A stretch of 64,000 bases of DNA, taken from the NCBI GenBank assembly GCA_020882975.1, contig JAHRFD010000029.1, positions 1 to 64,000 of the forward strand, written 5' to 3'. The position numbers and the translations under genes were made by a program. The notes under the pieces were generated by a model, which worked only from the letters and a program-made list of their open reading frames with translations, had not been told where the DNA came from and made no database searches. Below, one piece after another: positions 18,665 to 29,107 of the stretch (positions are counted from its first letter, which is position 1; the number at the start of each line of letters is the position of its first letter). This DNA comes from Microcoleus sp. EPA2. GTDB taxonomy: Bacteria; Cyanobacteriota; Cyanobacteriia; Cyanobacteriales; Microcoleaceae.

Positions 18665-21346
18665 ATGTCTGTCATCTCAGAATCTCCATTTTCCCCCGAA
18701 GAAATTGCCTCCGAAGGCATTAAGCCCGAAGAATACGAAGACATTGTACGGCGTCTCAACCGCCACCCCAACAAAGCAGAATTGGGAATGTTCGGCGTCA
18801 TGTGGAGCGAACACTGCTGTTACAAAAATTCGCGGCCCCTATTAAAACAGTTTCCCACAGAGGGCGATCGCATCCTCGTCGGTCCCGGAGAAAATGCCGG
18901 CGTTGTAGACTTAGGAAACGGACTGCAATTAGCCTTCAAAATAGAATCCCACAATCACCCATCAGCAGTCGAACCATTCCAAGGTGCCGCCACAGGAGTC
19001 GGAGGAATTCTCCGCGACATCTTCACAATGGGTGCACGCCCCATCGCCCTTTTAAACTCCCTACGTTTCGGCAACCTAGATGATAGCAAAACTCAGAGGT
19101 TATTCAAAGGCGTAGTATCGGGAATTTCCCATTACGGAAACTGCATCGGCGTACCCACAGTAGGTGGCGAAGTTTACTTCGATGCCGCCTATTCCGGCAA
19201 CCCCTTAGTTAACGTCATGGCCTTGGGTTTAATGGAAACCCAAGAAATAGTTAAATCCGGTGCATCTGGAATCGGAAATCCCGTGCTTTATGTCGGTTCG
19301 ACTACCGGGCGAGATGGCATGGGCGGTGCCAGTTTTGCCAGTGCAGAATTAACCGACAAATCCATGGACGATCGCCCCGCCGTCCAAGTAGGAGATCCGT
19401 TCTTAGAAAAGTCCTTAATTGAAGCCTGTTTAGCAGCCTTCAAAACCGGTGCAGTCGTCGCCGCCCAAGACATGGGTGCAGCCGGAATTACTTGTTCGAC
19501 ATCAGAAATGGCGGCCAAAGGTGGAGTGGGAATTGAATTCGATCTAGACAAAGTTCCCGTTCGAGAAAGTGGTATGATTCCCTACGAATATCTACTTTCT
19601 GAATCCCAGGAACGGATGTTATTTGTGGCCGAAAAGGGACGGGAACAGGAATTAATCGATATTTTTCACCGCTGGGGATTGCACGCCGTAGTTGCCGGTA
19701 CAGTGATTGAAGAGCCGATCGTCCGCATTCTATTTAAAGGGGAAATTGCAGCAGAAATAACCGCAACTGCGTTAGCAGATAATACGCCCATTTATCACAG
19801 AGAATTGTTGACAGAACCGCCAGAATATGCTATCAAAGCTTGGGAATGGACGGCGGATTCCTTGCCACAATGTACGCTGGCCGGCATTGCAATAGATGGA
19901 AATTTGCAAAATTGGAATCAGATTTTGCTCAAACTTTTAGATACTCCTACCATCGCTTCTAAACGCTGGGTTTATCGTCAATACGACCATCAAGTGCAAA
20001 ATAATACTGTTGTTTTGCCCGGTGGTGCTGATGCTGCGGTTGTGCGATTGCGGCCTTTGGAACCTTGTCAAGAAAAACCCCCCCAACCCCCCCTTGCTAA
20101 GGGGGGGCTTCAAGAGGAAGCACCTGCCCTTGCTAAGGGGCAAGAAGAACCCCCCCAACCCCCCCTTGCTAAGGGGGGGCTTCAAGAGGAAGAACCCCCC
20201 CAACCCCCCCTTGCTAAGGGGGGGCTTCAAGAGGAAAAACCTGCCCTTAGTAAGGCGACGCTTCAAGAGGAAGCAGAGGGTATTCCCTTATTTAAGAAGG
20301 CACAAGGTAGAGAAACTCCTGAACTTTCTCCCCCCCTTAGCAAGGGGGGACCGGGGGGGGTTGTTCCCGGAGTTGCAGCCACGGTTGATTGCAATTCTCG
20401 CTACGTTTATCTCGATCCTTATGAAGGTGCAAAAGCCGTCGTAGCCGAAGCTGCCAGAAACTTAAGTTGTGTGGGTGCGGAACCTATTGCAGTTACAGAT
20501 AATCTGAATTTTGGGAGTCCCGAAAAACCTATTGGATATTGGCAGTTAGCATCAGCTTGTCGCGGGATTGCAGATGCTTGTCGGGAGTTGAAAACACCTG
20601 TGACTGGTGGGAACGTTTCTCTTTATAATGAAACTATCGATTCTGATGGCAATCCTCAACCCATTTATCCAACTCCGGTAATTGGAATGGTGGGATTGAT
20701 TCCCGATTTGACGAAGATTTGCGGTCAAGGTTGGCAGAATAAGGGCGATTTAATTTATGTGTTGGGAATTGGGAAAGCCGACGATGCCATTACCATGAAT
20801 TCCACTGAATATTCGTCATCGGAAAATTCAGAAAATGCCAGTTATCCTACTTTGGGAGGTTCGGAATATTTGGCGGCAATTCACGGGATTATTGCCGGGA
20901 AACCGCCAACTATTAATTTTGAGTTGGAAAGAAAGGTGCAATCAGTTTGTCGCGATGGAATTCGGCAAGGTTGGGTATGTTCTGCCCATGATGCTGCGGA
21001 GGGTGGAATTGCGATCGCCCTGGCAGAATCTTGTATCTCTGGTAAACTGGGTGCAGAGGTTCATCTAGGTGGGAATTCGGCAAATGTTAGCCGTTGGGAT
21101 GAGGTTTTGTTTGGTGAAATGGGTAATTGCATTGTTGTTTCTGTAGCCCCCAAAAATCAAGGAATTTGGGAAGCTTACCTGGAAGAACATTTGCCGAAAA
21201 TGTGGCAGAAAATCGGTGTGGTTGGGGGTGCTAACTCGCCTTTGCGGGTGGTGAGTGCTGATAATCTAGGGTTGATTGAGGTGGGGATGGGTGATATGGG
21301 CGATCGATTCTATAATGCGATCGAGCGTCGCATTGGCTCTGTTTGA
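18665..21346 (+). CDS. purL: Phosphoribosylformylglycinamidine synthase subunit II (PurL), with repeat-encoded insertion
   Basis: PurL uses ATP and ammonia from PurQ to convert FGAR to FGAM in purine synthesis. Family segments include [32 protein letters not shown] and [20 protein letters not shown]. The protein has 893 residues, against roughly 740-790 usual for small-type PurL. The excess is a Pro/Gly/Lys-rich insert at residues about 468-569, encoded by dispersed palindromic repeats, in the loop between the two homologous halves; conserved sequence resumes at [16 protein letters not shown]. The frame stays open, so the enzyme is probably functional. Confidence 0.93.
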   Translation: MSVISESPFSPEEIASEGIKPEEYEDIVRRLNRHPNKAELGMFGVMWSEHCCYKNSRPLLKQFPTEGDRILVGPGENAGVVDLGNGLQLAFKIESHNHPSAVEPFQGAATGVGGILRDIFTMGARPIALLNSLRFGNLDDSKTQRLFKGVVSGISHYGNCIGVPTVGGEVYFDAAYSGNPLVNVMALGLMETQEIVKSGASGIGNPVLYVGSTTGRDGMGGASFASAELTDKSMDDRPAVQVGDPFLEKSLIEACLAAFKTGAVVAAQDMGAAGITCSTSEMAAKGGVGIEFDLDKVPVRESGMIPYEYLLSESQERMLFVAEKGREQELIDIFHRWGLHAVVAGTVIEEPIVRILFKGEIAAEITATALADNTPIYHRELLTEPPEYAIKAWEWTADSLPQCTLAGIAIDGNLQNWNQILLKLLDTPTIASKRWVYRQYDHQVQNNTVVLPGGADAAVVRLRPLEPCQEKPPQPPLAKGGLQEEAPALAKGQEEPPQPPLAKGGLQEEEPPQPPLAKGGLQEEKPALSKATLQEEAEGIPLFKKAQGRETPELSPPLSKGGPGGVVPGVAATVDCNSRYVYLDPYEGAKAVVAEAARNLSCVGAEPIAVTDNLNFGSPEKPIGYWQLASACRGIADACRELKTPVTGGNVSLYNETIDSDGNPQPIYPTPVIGMVGLIPDLTKICGQGWQNKGDLIYVLGIGKADDAITMNSTEYSSSENSENASYPTLGGSEYLAAIHGIIAGKPPTINFELERKVQSVCRDGIRQGWVCSAHDAAEGGIAIALAESCISGKLGAEVHLGGNSANVSRWDEVLFGEMGNCIVVSVAPKNQGIWEAYLEEHLPKMWQKIGVVGGANSPLRVVSADNLGLIEVGMGDMGDRFYNAIERRIGSV
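20065..20372. repeat. Array of CCCCCCTTGCTAAGGGGGG-type palindromes inside purL
   Basis: At least three near-identical units of about 60 bp, each an (AACCCCCCC)TTGCTAAGGGGGGG palindrome followed by CTTCAAGAGGAA, plus degenerate copies, stand in tandem. They translate in frame as (P)[13 protein letters not shown] units. Related C-run/G-run palindromes occur between genes at about 11145, 11850 and 40333, so this is a dispersed repeat family that has colonised a coding loop. Confidence 0.85.
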
Positions 21347-21366
21347 TTGTCGCTTATAAATGCGGT

Positions 21367-21505
21367 GGTTGAAACCAGTTAGAAACCAGGCGGTTGAAAC
21401 CGCGTCTACGCAGACGAAACCCACTCCAAGCGGGTTGAATTTCTTCAGTCTCGCGTTGCGTGGACTTTGTTTGACAAGGAGCGGTTTCAACCGCCGACTG
21501 ACTGA
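21367..21505. repeat. Dispersed palindromic repeats in purL-hemE spacer
   Basis: The 308-bp spacer has several short palindromes built on GGCGGTTGAAACCGC, CGTCTACGCAGACG and GCGGTTTCAACCGCC, then a CTGA tandem run (GACTGACTGACTGACTT). Similar GGTTTCAACC units appear at about 22930-22985. No gene is seen; the hemE promoter must lie in or after this block. Confidence 0.6.
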
Positions 21506-21654
21506 CTGACTTGGCGGTTACTATACCTGAGAATGAAACCGCCGTGTCCCCATGGCCCGTCAGGACTAACAGATTAATTTTTTGTCAAAAAGGGCGATCG
21601 GGCAATGGTAAGCTACCAAAGGCATTAAAATACCTAAATCCCAGAAAAATTAAG

Positions 21655-22719
21655 ATGTCAGCATTAAATGAAGTTCCCTTGCTGTTGCGCGCAGCCCGTG
21701 GCGAAACCCTAGAACGCCCTCCCGTGTGGATGATGCGCCAAGCCGGCCGCTACATGAAAGCCTATCGAGATTTGCGAGAAAAGTACCCATCCTTTCGCGA
21801 ACGTTCCGAAATTCCCGAAGTTGCCATCGAAGTTTCTCTCCAGCCGTGGCGCGCATTTCAACCCGACGGTGTAATTCTGTTCTCCGACATTGTGACACCT
21901 ATGCCCGGTTTGGGCATCGACATGGATATTGCCGAAGGTAAAGGCCCGATTATCCACTCACCAATCCGCACTCAGCAGCAAATCGACGCACTGCAACCCC
22001 TCAACCCAGAAGAAAGCTTGCCTTTCATCAAAACTATCCTCCAATCTCTGCGCCAGGAAGTGGGCAACAAATCCACTGTACTCGGCTTTGTCGGTGCGCC
22101 CTGGACTTTGGCCGCCTACGCCGTTGAGGGCAAAGGTTCTAAGGATTATGCGATTATCAAAAACATGGCATTTTCCGATCCAACTTTACTACATCAGTTA
22201 CTCTCAAAGTTTGCAGATGCGATCGCCGTTTACGTCCGCTATCAAATCGACTGTGGCGCCCAAGTAGTGCAGATGTTCGATTCCTGGGCTGGCCAACTTT
22301 CCCCCCAAGACTACGATACTTTTGCTCTACCTTACCAAAAACAAGTATTCGAGCAAGTCAAAAAAACCCATCCCCACACGCCACTCATTCTGTTAGTCAC
22401 TGGAAGTGCAGGTATCCTCGAACGTATGGCAACCTCCGGTGCCGATATTGTTAGCGTCGATTGGACTGTGGATATGGCCGATGCGCGCCGACGTTTGGGA
22501 CCCAACATGAACGTTCAGGGAAATCTCGATCCCGGTGTCTTGTTTGGCTCTCAAGCGTTTATTCGCGATCGCATTCTTGATACCATTCGTAAAGCTGGCC
22601 CGCGCGGGCACATCCTCAATTTGGGACACGGCGTCTTACCAGGAACACCGGAAGACAACGTGCGCTTCTTCTTTGAAACCGCCAAACAAGCCGACAAATT
22701 GCTTGCAGTTACTGCTTGA
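21655..22719 (+). CDS. hemE: Uroporphyrinogen decarboxylase
   Basis: Decarboxylates the four acetate side chains of uroporphyrinogen III to give coproporphyrinogen III, on the common path to haem, chlorophyll and bilins. The 354-residue product carries the signature [15 protein letters not shown] and the second motif around [15 protein letters not shown]. Start at ATG 21655; an in-frame upstream extension to 21511 encodes repeat-derived sequence and is rejected. Single gene. Confidence 0.96.
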   Translation: MSALNEVPLLLRAARGETLERPPVWMMRQAGRYMKAYRDLREKYPSFRERSEIPEVAIEVSLQPWRAFQPDGVILFSDIVTPMPGLGIDMDIAEGKGPIIHSPIRTQQQIDALQPLNPEESLPFIKTILQSLRQEVGNKSTVLGFVGAPWTLAAYAVEGKGSKDYAIIKNMAFSDPTLLHQLLSKFADAIAVYVRYQIDCGAQVVQMFDSWAGQLSPQDYDTFALPYQKQVFEQVKKTHPHTPLILLVTGSAGILERMATSGADIVSVDWTVDMADARRRLGPNMNVQGNLDPGVLFGSQAFIRDRILDTIRKAGPRGHILNLGHGVLPGTPEDNVRFFFETAKQADKLLAVTA

Positions 22720-22723
22720 ATTT

Positions 22724-22990
22724 GACAGTCCGACAGTCCGACAGTCCGACAGGGGTTTAAACCCCTGTCTCATAGCGAAAGTCCTCGCTATGAGGACTAA
22801 AGATTCATATTTCAGTCGGTTTTGACTCACATTTTGTACTATTGTGAATAAAGCTTTTAGAGGCGGGCTAAAAACAACGCCCCACAATTCAATCTTTGTA
22901 TAACAGGTATCTTGCCTGTTATTAAAAATGCTTCTCTTCAGTCGGTTTCAACCGACTTTTGCTATTAGACAGGGGTTTCAACTCCTGGCA
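22724..22990. repeat. Dispersed repeats: (GACAGTCC)3 and ACAGGGGTTTAAACCCCTGT palindrome
   Basis: Directly after hemE stand three 8-nt units GACAGTCC and the 20-bp palindrome at 22749-22768, then AGTCCTCGCTATGAGGACT and AACAGG...CCTGTT inverted repeats and a GGTTTCAACC unit. The block closely resembles 50878-50999. No gene is present in 22720-23050. Confidence 0.7.
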
Positions 22991-23050
22991 GATTGCAGGA
23001 GAATGAAACAGCCCAATTCTCCCCCCATCCCCACTCTTCCCCTATTGCAA

Positions 23051-24016
23051 ATGACAAAAAAAATTTTCATAACGGGTGCAAGTGGCTGTATTGGTCACTA
23101 CATGACCGAAACCTTAATTCAACAAACAAACCACGAACTTTACTTATTAGTTCGGAACCCCGACAAGTTAAAATTTGACTGTAACGCCCGCCCCGGCATC
23201 AACATATTGCAAGGCGATATGCGAGATATCGAGAAATATGCCGAACTTCTCCAAACAATAGATGTGGCAATTTTAGCGGCGACGGCTTGGGGGGGAACTC
23301 AAGAAGTTTTTGATGTTAATGTCAACAAAACCCTCCGCCTGATTCAGTTACTTTCACCCCAAATTTGTCAACAAGTAATTTACTTTTCAACTGCCAGCAT
23401 TCTTGGCAATGATAACAATTTGCTCCAGGAAGCAGGGGAATTAGGTACTGATTATATTCGGTCGAAATATGAGTGTATGACTCAATTGTCTGAGTTACAA
23501 AATGTGCCTCCAATTACAGCACTTTACCCCACATTAGTCTTGGGCGGAGATGCCAATAAACCTGTTTCTCACCTTTCGTCAGGTATTCCACAAGTAGCAA
23601 AATGGATTGGTTTGATTCGTTGGTTAAAGGCAGATGGCAGTTTTCACTTCATCCACGGGGCTGATATTGCCACAGTAGTGAATTATTTAGTCGAACATCC
23701 GGCGGTTTCTGAGGAACCGCGACATTTTGTGCTAGGAAATGCTCCGATTACAGCTAATCAAGCAGTAGAACAAGCTTGTGCTTATTTGAATAAAAAGATA
23801 TTTTTTCGGATTACTCTCTCACCAGGGCTGGCAAACTTCTTTATTTGGCTGTTCCGAATTCAATTAGCTGCTTGGGATAGATTTTGTATTAGCTATCGCC
23901 ATTTTACTTATCAAAATTTTGTCAATCCCCAAACTATTGGATTGCCGAGCTATTGCGGTACGATTGCTGATATGTTAAGGACTAGCGGGATTCCGGGGAA
24001 AGAGATGAAGAGTTAA
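23051..24016 (+). CDS. NAD-dependent epimerase/dehydratase (extended SDR)
   Basis: A 321-residue Rossmann-fold protein starting MTKKIFITGASGCIGHYM, with the GxxGxxG dinucleotide motif. The usual Y-x3-K catalytic pair is found as DYIRSKYEC (Tyr, Lys four on). Probably acts on a nucleotide sugar, isoprenoid or similar substrate; the substrate is not identifiable. The frame extends upstream to 22928 through dispersed repeats, but conserved sequence starts at ATG 23051. Confidence 0.85.
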   Translation: MTKKIFITGASGCIGHYMTETLIQQTNHELYLLVRNPDKLKFDCNARPGINILQGDMRDIEKYAELLQTIDVAILAATAWGGTQEVFDVNVNKTLRLIQLLSPQICQQVIYFSTASILGNDNNLLQEAGELGTDYIRSKYECMTQLSELQNVPPITALYPTLVLGGDANKPVSHLSSGIPQVAKWIGLIRWLKADGSFHFIHGADIATVVNYLVEHPAVSEEPRHFVLGNAPITANQAVEQACAYLNKKIFFRITLSPGLANFFIWLFRIQLAAWDRFCISYRHFTYQNFVNPQTIGLPSYCGTIADMLRTSGIPGKEMKS

Positions 24017-24206
24017 ACTCGAAAATCAAAATGGTCTGTAGTTTGGTTGGATGACTAAAGCCCTGACTACGAGGCTGGGATAAGAAATGTGCGATCGAGG
24101 TGCAAGATCTGGATTTTACTATTAACATGATGTCTTGAGGGCCGATCGCACTCTCAACTCTCCAGCCCCATCACAAATCTGATACTAATGTGAGGTTTAA
24201 CATACG

Positions 24207-25796
24207 ATGCGAGTTTTACTGGTTTATCCCCTGTTTCCAAAAACATTTTGGTCCTACGAGAAAATCTTAGAATTAGTCGATCGCAAAGTCCTACTACCAC
24301 CGCTGGGTTTGGTAACAGTAGCAGCTATCTTACCACAAGAATGGGAATTTAAGTTAGTCGATCGCAACATCAGACAAATCACAGAAGCAGAATGGGAGTG
24401 GGCCGAACTCGTCATCCTCTCAGCCATGATTGTCCAAAAAGAAGACTTGCTAGACATCATTCGCGAAGCCAAACGGCGCGGTAAATCAGTGGCTTGTGGC
24501 GGCCCCTACCCCACCTCCGTACCCGAAGAACCTCAAGCAGCCGGCATAGATTATCTGATTCTCGACGAAGGCGAAATCACCCTACCAATGTTCGTAGCAG
24601 CGGTAAACAGAGGCGAAACAAGTGGAATTTATCGATCGGACGGCATCAAACCCGATGTTACCACAACCCCTGTTCCCCGCTTCGACTTACTGGAATTAGA
24701 CGCCTACGACTCCATGTCAATTCAATTTTCCAGAGGCTGTCCTTTCCAGTGCGAATTCTGCGACATCATCGTCCTCTACGGGCGGAAACCACGCACCAAA
24801 AACCCCCAACAACTAATCGCAGAATTAGACTGCCTTTACAACCTAGGCTGGCGGCGCGGCGTGTTCATGGTAGACGACAACTTTATCGGCAACAAACGCA
24901 ACGTCAAACTATTGCTAACCGACTTAAAAATCTGGCAAGAAGAACACAAATTTCCCTTTACTTTCAACACAGAAGCCTCCATCGATTTAGCCCAAGACCA
25001 AGAATTGATGGAGATGATGGTAGCTTGCAATTTCAATGCAGTATTTCTAGGGATTGAAACTCCCGATGAAGAAAGCCTGCAAATGACCAAAAAATTCCAA
25101 AATACCCGAAATTCCCTGATAGAATCCGTAGAGTTGATTGCAAAAACAGGTTTGCGAGTAATGGCCGGATTCATCATCGGATTTGACGGCGAAAAACCCG
25201 GTGCCGGTCAGCGTATTGTAGACTTTGCCGAAGCAGCCGCCATTCCCAGTACAACCTTTGGAATGCTGCAAGCTTTGCCCCACACTGCATTGTCCCACAG
25301 ACTCGCCAAAGAAGGGCGACTGCGCGACAAATCTGGTAATCTCAACCAGACTACTTTAATGAACTTTATCCCCACGCGGCCTTTAGAAGATATTGCCAGG
25401 GAGTATGTCCAAGCCTTTTCTGATGTATACGATCCCCAGAAATATTTAGACCGAACTTATCGGCATTTCTTAATGTTAGGCGCACCCACAGCCAAGATAC
25501 CTGCTCGAATTCCGAGTTTGATCGATTTGCGGGCGCTGCTAACAGTCGTTTGGCGACAAGGAGTCAAGCGTAGCACTCGCTGGAAATTTTGGCATCATTT
25601 GTTCAGCATTCTCAAGCGCAATCCTGCGGTTTGGGATCATTACTTGACGGTGTGTGCTCACAACGAGCATTTTCTGGAATACCGTCAGATTGTGCGGGAT
25701 GAAATAGAAGCTCAATTAGCTGAATTTTTGGCTAATGAATCTCAGACAGTATATCAAGAACCTGTAGCTGGGGAAAAAGAAGTGCAAGTAGTTTAG
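24207..25796 (+). CDS. B12-binding-domain radical SAM protein (DUF4070-type, HpnP/HpnJ-like superfamily)
   Basis: A 529-residue enzyme. The N-terminal half (residues about 1-145) is a cobalamin-binding-like Rossmann domain; the radical SAM core has the cluster motif CPFQCEFC (CxxxCxxC), followed by a C-terminal DUF4070-like region. Members methylate or rearrange unactivated carbons; the hopanoid C-2 methylase HpnP has this architecture, and the N-terminal sequence VYPLFPKTFWSYEKILELV is of that broad type. No hopanoid genes lie nearby, so the substrate stays open. The next gene is a Rieske oxygenase. Confidence 0.85.
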   Translation: MRVLLVYPLFPKTFWSYEKILELVDRKVLLPPLGLVTVAAILPQEWEFKLVDRNIRQITEAEWEWAELVILSAMIVQKEDLLDIIREAKRRGKSVACGGPYPTSVPEEPQAAGIDYLILDEGEITLPMFVAAVNRGETSGIYRSDGIKPDVTTTPVPRFDLLELDAYDSMSIQFSRGCPFQCEFCDIIVLYGRKPRTKNPQQLIAELDCLYNLGWRRGVFMVDDNFIGNKRNVKLLLTDLKIWQEEHKFPFTFNTEASIDLAQDQELMEMMVACNFNAVFLGIETPDEESLQMTKKFQNTRNSLIESVELIAKTGLRVMAGFIIGFDGEKPGAGQRIVDFAEAAAIPSTTFGMLQALPHTALSHRLAKEGRLRDKSGNLNQTTLMNFIPTRPLEDIAREYVQAFSDVYDPQKYLDRTYRHFLMLGAPTAKIPARIPSLIDLRALLTVVWRQGVKRSTRWKFWHHLFSILKRNPAVWDHYLTVCAHNEHFLEYRQIVRDEIEAQLAEFLANESQTVYQEPVAGEKEVQVV

Positions 25797-26060
25797 AGTG
25801 GGAATATTTGAAGATTTTCTAATATCAAATCCATTTCCATGGGAATTATAAGCGTTCTTGGGTAATTGATAACTGCTAATTGCCCCCGATCGCTTTTTTG
25901 ATAGCTCAAACTCTTGCTGTTATTGATTATTGCTTCTTGCTTCTTGCTGCTACATCCAGTGGGGTCGGGTTTATTTAGATGCTTTGTCATCGTTATTTAT
26001 GCTTGGTGAAACCCGCCCCTACACGAATGTTAAGCTTGCCGTAGTTAGGAAATATTTATC

Positions 26061-27143
26061 ATGCAAAATAATACCCTACAATCTCCTTCTCAGAACACGG
26101 AAAAAACTCACATCCGCCAGTTGGGAATTAATCTCAATCACTGGTATACTGTGGCTCGCAGTACAGAAGTCACAACTCAGCCACTAGCTGCGATGGTATG
26201 GCATCAGGCGATCGTCCTATTTCGCGATAGTGCAGGCAAAATCAACGCTTTAGAAGACAGATGTCCGCACCGACAAGTTAAACTTAGTCACGGTAAAATC
26301 AAAGGTGACTTAATAGAATGTGCCTACCACGGATGGCGCTTAAATACCAGAGGAGAATGTGCAGAAGTTGATTATTTAGCCGAAAATCAAAAGTTACCTA
26401 ACTGCAAAATTCGCTCCTTTCCAGTCAAGGAAGAATCTGGTTTTATCTGGATATTTCCCGGCGATGAGACCAAAGCCGAAGCAATTAATTTATTGAGCTT
26501 ACCAGAGTGGGAACATCTCAATTATATTGCCACCGTTGCAGTCATAGACTGTCAGGCACACCATTCATTTTTGATTGAAAATTTGATGGATATGTATCAC
26601 GGACATTTGCACGAAGACTGGCAAGCTTGGGCCAATCCTGTCCTAGATTCTTTAAAAGAAGATAAACACCAAGTAACGGCTCTTTACCAGGCCGAAAGTT
26701 ATTACAAAATAGATAAAATTTGGTCAATCTCTCAGTTATTATTTAAATCTTTGCGACAACTGCACCCGGAACCTTTAGAGGTGAGTTATGTTTACCCCCA
26801 CTGGGTTTCCACTTTGGGCAATGACTTTAAGATTTATTGCTTGGTTTGTCCGGTGAGCGAGACGGCAACCCGCGCTTATTTAATTCACTTTACCTCATTA
26901 AATGCGTTTTGGCGACTGCACAAATTGCCTGTGTGGTTCCGCAGGTTTATTAAAGATATTTGTTTCGGTGCGGCTCAAAAGTTATTGGATGGTTTGGTGC
27001 GGCAGGATGTGTTGATGATTGAGGAAGAACAACAGGCTTTTTTACAAAACTCAGAAAGAAAAAATTATGAATTAAATCGGGCTTTAGTAAGCGTGCAACG
27101 GTTGATGAGAAGTCAGGCGGAAATTTGTAATTCTGCTGATTGA
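26061..27143 (+). CDS. Rieske [2Fe-2S] non-haem iron oxygenase
   Basis: A 360-residue oxygenase alpha-type subunit. The Rieske cluster ligands are Cys68-x-His70 and Cys87-x2-His90 (CPHR...CAYHGW). The mononuclear iron site is the N-x2-D-x2-H-x4-H motif in ENLMDMYHGHLHE, so the catalytic domain is complete. It resembles the pheophorbide a oxygenase/cell-death suppressor branch used by phototrophs, but the substrate cannot be read from sequence. It stands between the radical SAM gene and folP, same strand, with about 80 bp to folP. Confidence 0.87.
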   Translation: MQNNTLQSPSQNTEKTHIRQLGINLNHWYTVARSTEVTTQPLAAMVWHQAIVLFRDSAGKINALEDRCPHRQVKLSHGKIKGDLIECAYHGWRLNTRGECAEVDYLAENQKLPNCKIRSFPVKEESGFIWIFPGDETKAEAINLLSLPEWEHLNYIATVAVIDCQAHHSFLIENLMDMYHGHLHEDWQAWANPVLDSLKEDKHQVTALYQAESYYKIDKIWSISQLLFKSLRQLHPEPLEVSYVYPHWVSTLGNDFKIYCLVCPVSETATRAYLIHFTSLNAFWRLHKLPVWFRRFIKDICFGAAQKLLDGLVRQDVLMIEEEQQAFLQNSERKNYELNRALVSVQRLMRSQAEICNSAD

Positions 27144-27224
27144 CAGATGATAAAAATAGCTTTTTGAGCGAAGTCAAACTTTGCCTACCCTCCCCGTCCT
27201 TTCTGCATATTTTAGTGCCATAAT

Positions 27225-28094
27225 ATGACTGTTAATCCCAAAACAATTACAATTAGAAATAAATCTTTCGAGTGGGGAAAACGCACTTATTTAATGGGCG
27301 TTTTAAATGTTACCCCTGATAGTTTTAGTGATGGTGGCGATTTCAATACCATAGAATCGGCTCTAATGCAAGCTGAAAATATGGTAAAAAACGGGGTTGA
27401 TATTATTGATATTGGTGGTCAATCTACCAGACCCGGTGCAGCCGAAATATCCTTACAAGCAGAACTGGATCGAGTCCTTCCAGTTGTCCAAATCTTGAGA
27501 GAAAAAGCCAATATTTTTGCAGATATACCTATTTCTGTGGATACTACCAGATCCCTGGTTGCCAAGGCGGCTGTGGCTGCGGGAGCTGATATAATTAACG
27601 ATATTTCAGGAGCTACCTTTGACTCAGCAATGCTGTCAACGGTTGCCAAATTAAAAGTACCAATAATTTTGATGCACCTTCGGGGAACGCCCCAAACCAT
27701 GCAAACGCTCACCGATTATCACGATTTAATTGGCGAAATTAGCGAATTTTTAGAAGCGAGAATTGCGGCAGCCGTTGCAGCAGGTATTCACACATCTCAA
27801 ATAATTATCGACCCCGGTATTGGCTTTGCTAAAACTCACAGTCAGAATTTAGAAATTCTCCGGGATTTGCGGAAATTTCGTTATTTAGACTGTCCGATTT
27901 TAGTCGGAGTCTCGCGCAAAAGCTTCCTAGGTAAGATTTTGAATCAGCCCGAAGCGAAACAAAGAGTTTGGGGGACAGCGGCGGCTTGTACAGGTGCGAT
28001 CGCGAATTCGGCGGATATTTTACGAGTTCACGACGTCAGAGAAATGCACGATGTCTGTCAGGTAGCCGACGCCATCTTCAGAAATCAGTCTTGA
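27225..28094 (+). CDS. folP: Dihydropteroate synthase
   Basis: Joins 6-hydroxymethyl-dihydropterin pyrophosphate and p-aminobenzoate in folate synthesis; target of sulfonamides. Family signatures are GVLNVTPDSFSDGG near residue 27, DIIDIGGQSTRPGA, and the C-terminal VGVSRKSFLG. At 289 residues the length is normal. Its last codons overlap by 10 bp the 3' end of the convergent stomatin-like gene. Confidence 0.96.
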   Translation: MTVNPKTITIRNKSFEWGKRTYLMGVLNVTPDSFSDGGDFNTIESALMQAENMVKNGVDIIDIGGQSTRPGAAEISLQAELDRVLPVVQILREKANIFADIPISVDTTRSLVAKAAVAAGADIINDISGATFDSAMLSTVAKLKVPIILMHLRGTPQTMQTLTDYHDLIGEISEFLEARIAAAVAAGIHTSQIIIDPGIGFAKTHSQNLEILRDLRKFRYLDCPILVGVSRKSFLGKILNQPEAKQRVWGTAAACTGAIANSADILRVHDVREMHDVCQVADAIFRNQS

Positions 28095-28924
28095 GTAGCG
28101 TGAGTATCGATAACTTTCATGTCCTCATGGGGAGAGTGCGGTTCAATATCAGACATAGAACCCATCAACTCATTCAGAGCTTCTGTCATGTTTTTTGGGT
28201 CCATAAACAGAATTTTAGCGTTATCGCTTTCGCCCAATTTTTGTTGAGCATCTAAGTATTTTTCTGTTACTAAGTAATTCAAAACTTGCTTACTATTGGG
28301 ATGGGAATCGAGAGCCTCCACTAAGAGTTTCATGTACTCCTTAGTACCAGTAGCTTTATTGACCATTGCTTGCCACTCGCTCTTGGTTGCCTGCTCCAAT
28401 TCCATAGCTTCTTGCACCCTTTTTGGAGGTGTAATGCTTTGAATTTCGACCCGGATGACTTTGACACCCCAAGTTTCAGTAGCTTCGTCCAATTTCTTGA
28501 GTAACTGCTTATTCATGTCATCTCTGGAACCGAAAATCTCTTTCATCGGCAACCGACCAATTTCACCACGAAACGTAGTTAAAACTAAGTTGGCGATCGC
28601 ATTTTCAATTTGATCGATGCCGTAATAAGCTTTCTGCAAATTTACAACTCGCCAATACACCACGGCATCGACGTCGAGAACCACATTATCTACCGTGATG
28701 GCTGACTGAGGTTTAATATCTAAAACTCTTTCGCGGGTTGTGTCCACGCAGACGACTTTCTCTACCACGGGACTGATAAAGTGGAATCCGGGCTTGAGAG
28801 TGCGCTTGTATTGGCCCAAACGTTCGACTAAAGCTTCGTCGCCGCCGCTGACTATTTTCACAGAGGAGTTAACAGCGTAGCCGAGGATGAGCGCAACGAG
28901 CATGGCTAGAATAGACTGCCCCAT
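28085..28924 (-). CDS. SPFH/band 7 (stomatin-like) membrane protein
   Basis: A 279-residue protein with one N-terminal membrane segment (SILAMLVALILGYAV) and a band 7 domain from about residue 25 to 190, with GFHFISPVVEKV and the helical EAMELEQATKSEWQAMV region. Stomatin/prohibitin-like proteins oligomerise in membrane microdomains; the partner protease that often accompanies them (NfeD) is not adjacent. Convergent with folP, overlapping by 10 bp at the stop codons. Confidence 0.88.
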   Translation of the reverse strand: MGQSILAMLVALILGYAVNSSVKIVSGGDEALVERLGQYKRTLKPGFHFISPVVEKVVCVDTTRERVLDIKPQSAITVDNVVLDVDAVVYWRVVNLQKAYYGIDQIENAIANLVLTTFRGEIGRLPMKEIFGSRDDMNKQLLKKLDEATETWGVKVIRVEIQSITPPKRVQEAMELEQATKSEWQAMVNKATGTKEYMKLLVEALDSHPNSKQVLNYLVTEKYLDAQQKLGESDNAKILFMDPKNMTEALNELMGSMSDIEPHSPHEDMKVIDTHATQD

Positions 28925-29107
28925 TTCTACTTTCCTGCTAAGTTTACTGAATAATTGATCGGAATTCTACTCTAATTTAACGCAAAATATGCCACAGAGT
29001 GCTAAAATATCTCGACTGTTAATAACTTCTTAATAGTGCGCACCCATTTCTCAGACTCTGACAGGGTGTGAAACCCAGGATATCAAAAACACGTTGCTAC
29101 AGAATAT

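Noticed and set aside
19937-20266. Minus-strand frame with [13 protein letters not shown] repeats inside purL
   Set aside because: It is the reverse reading of the palindromic array in purL; palindromes give Pro/Gly/Lys repeats on both strands.
21511-21654. N-terminal extension of HemE
   Set aside because: It is encoded by spacer repeats; the conserved protein begins at ATG 21655.
22928-23050. N-terminal extension of the epimerase
   Set aside because: The extra 41 residues come from dispersed repeats and precede the true Rossmann start MTKKIFITG.
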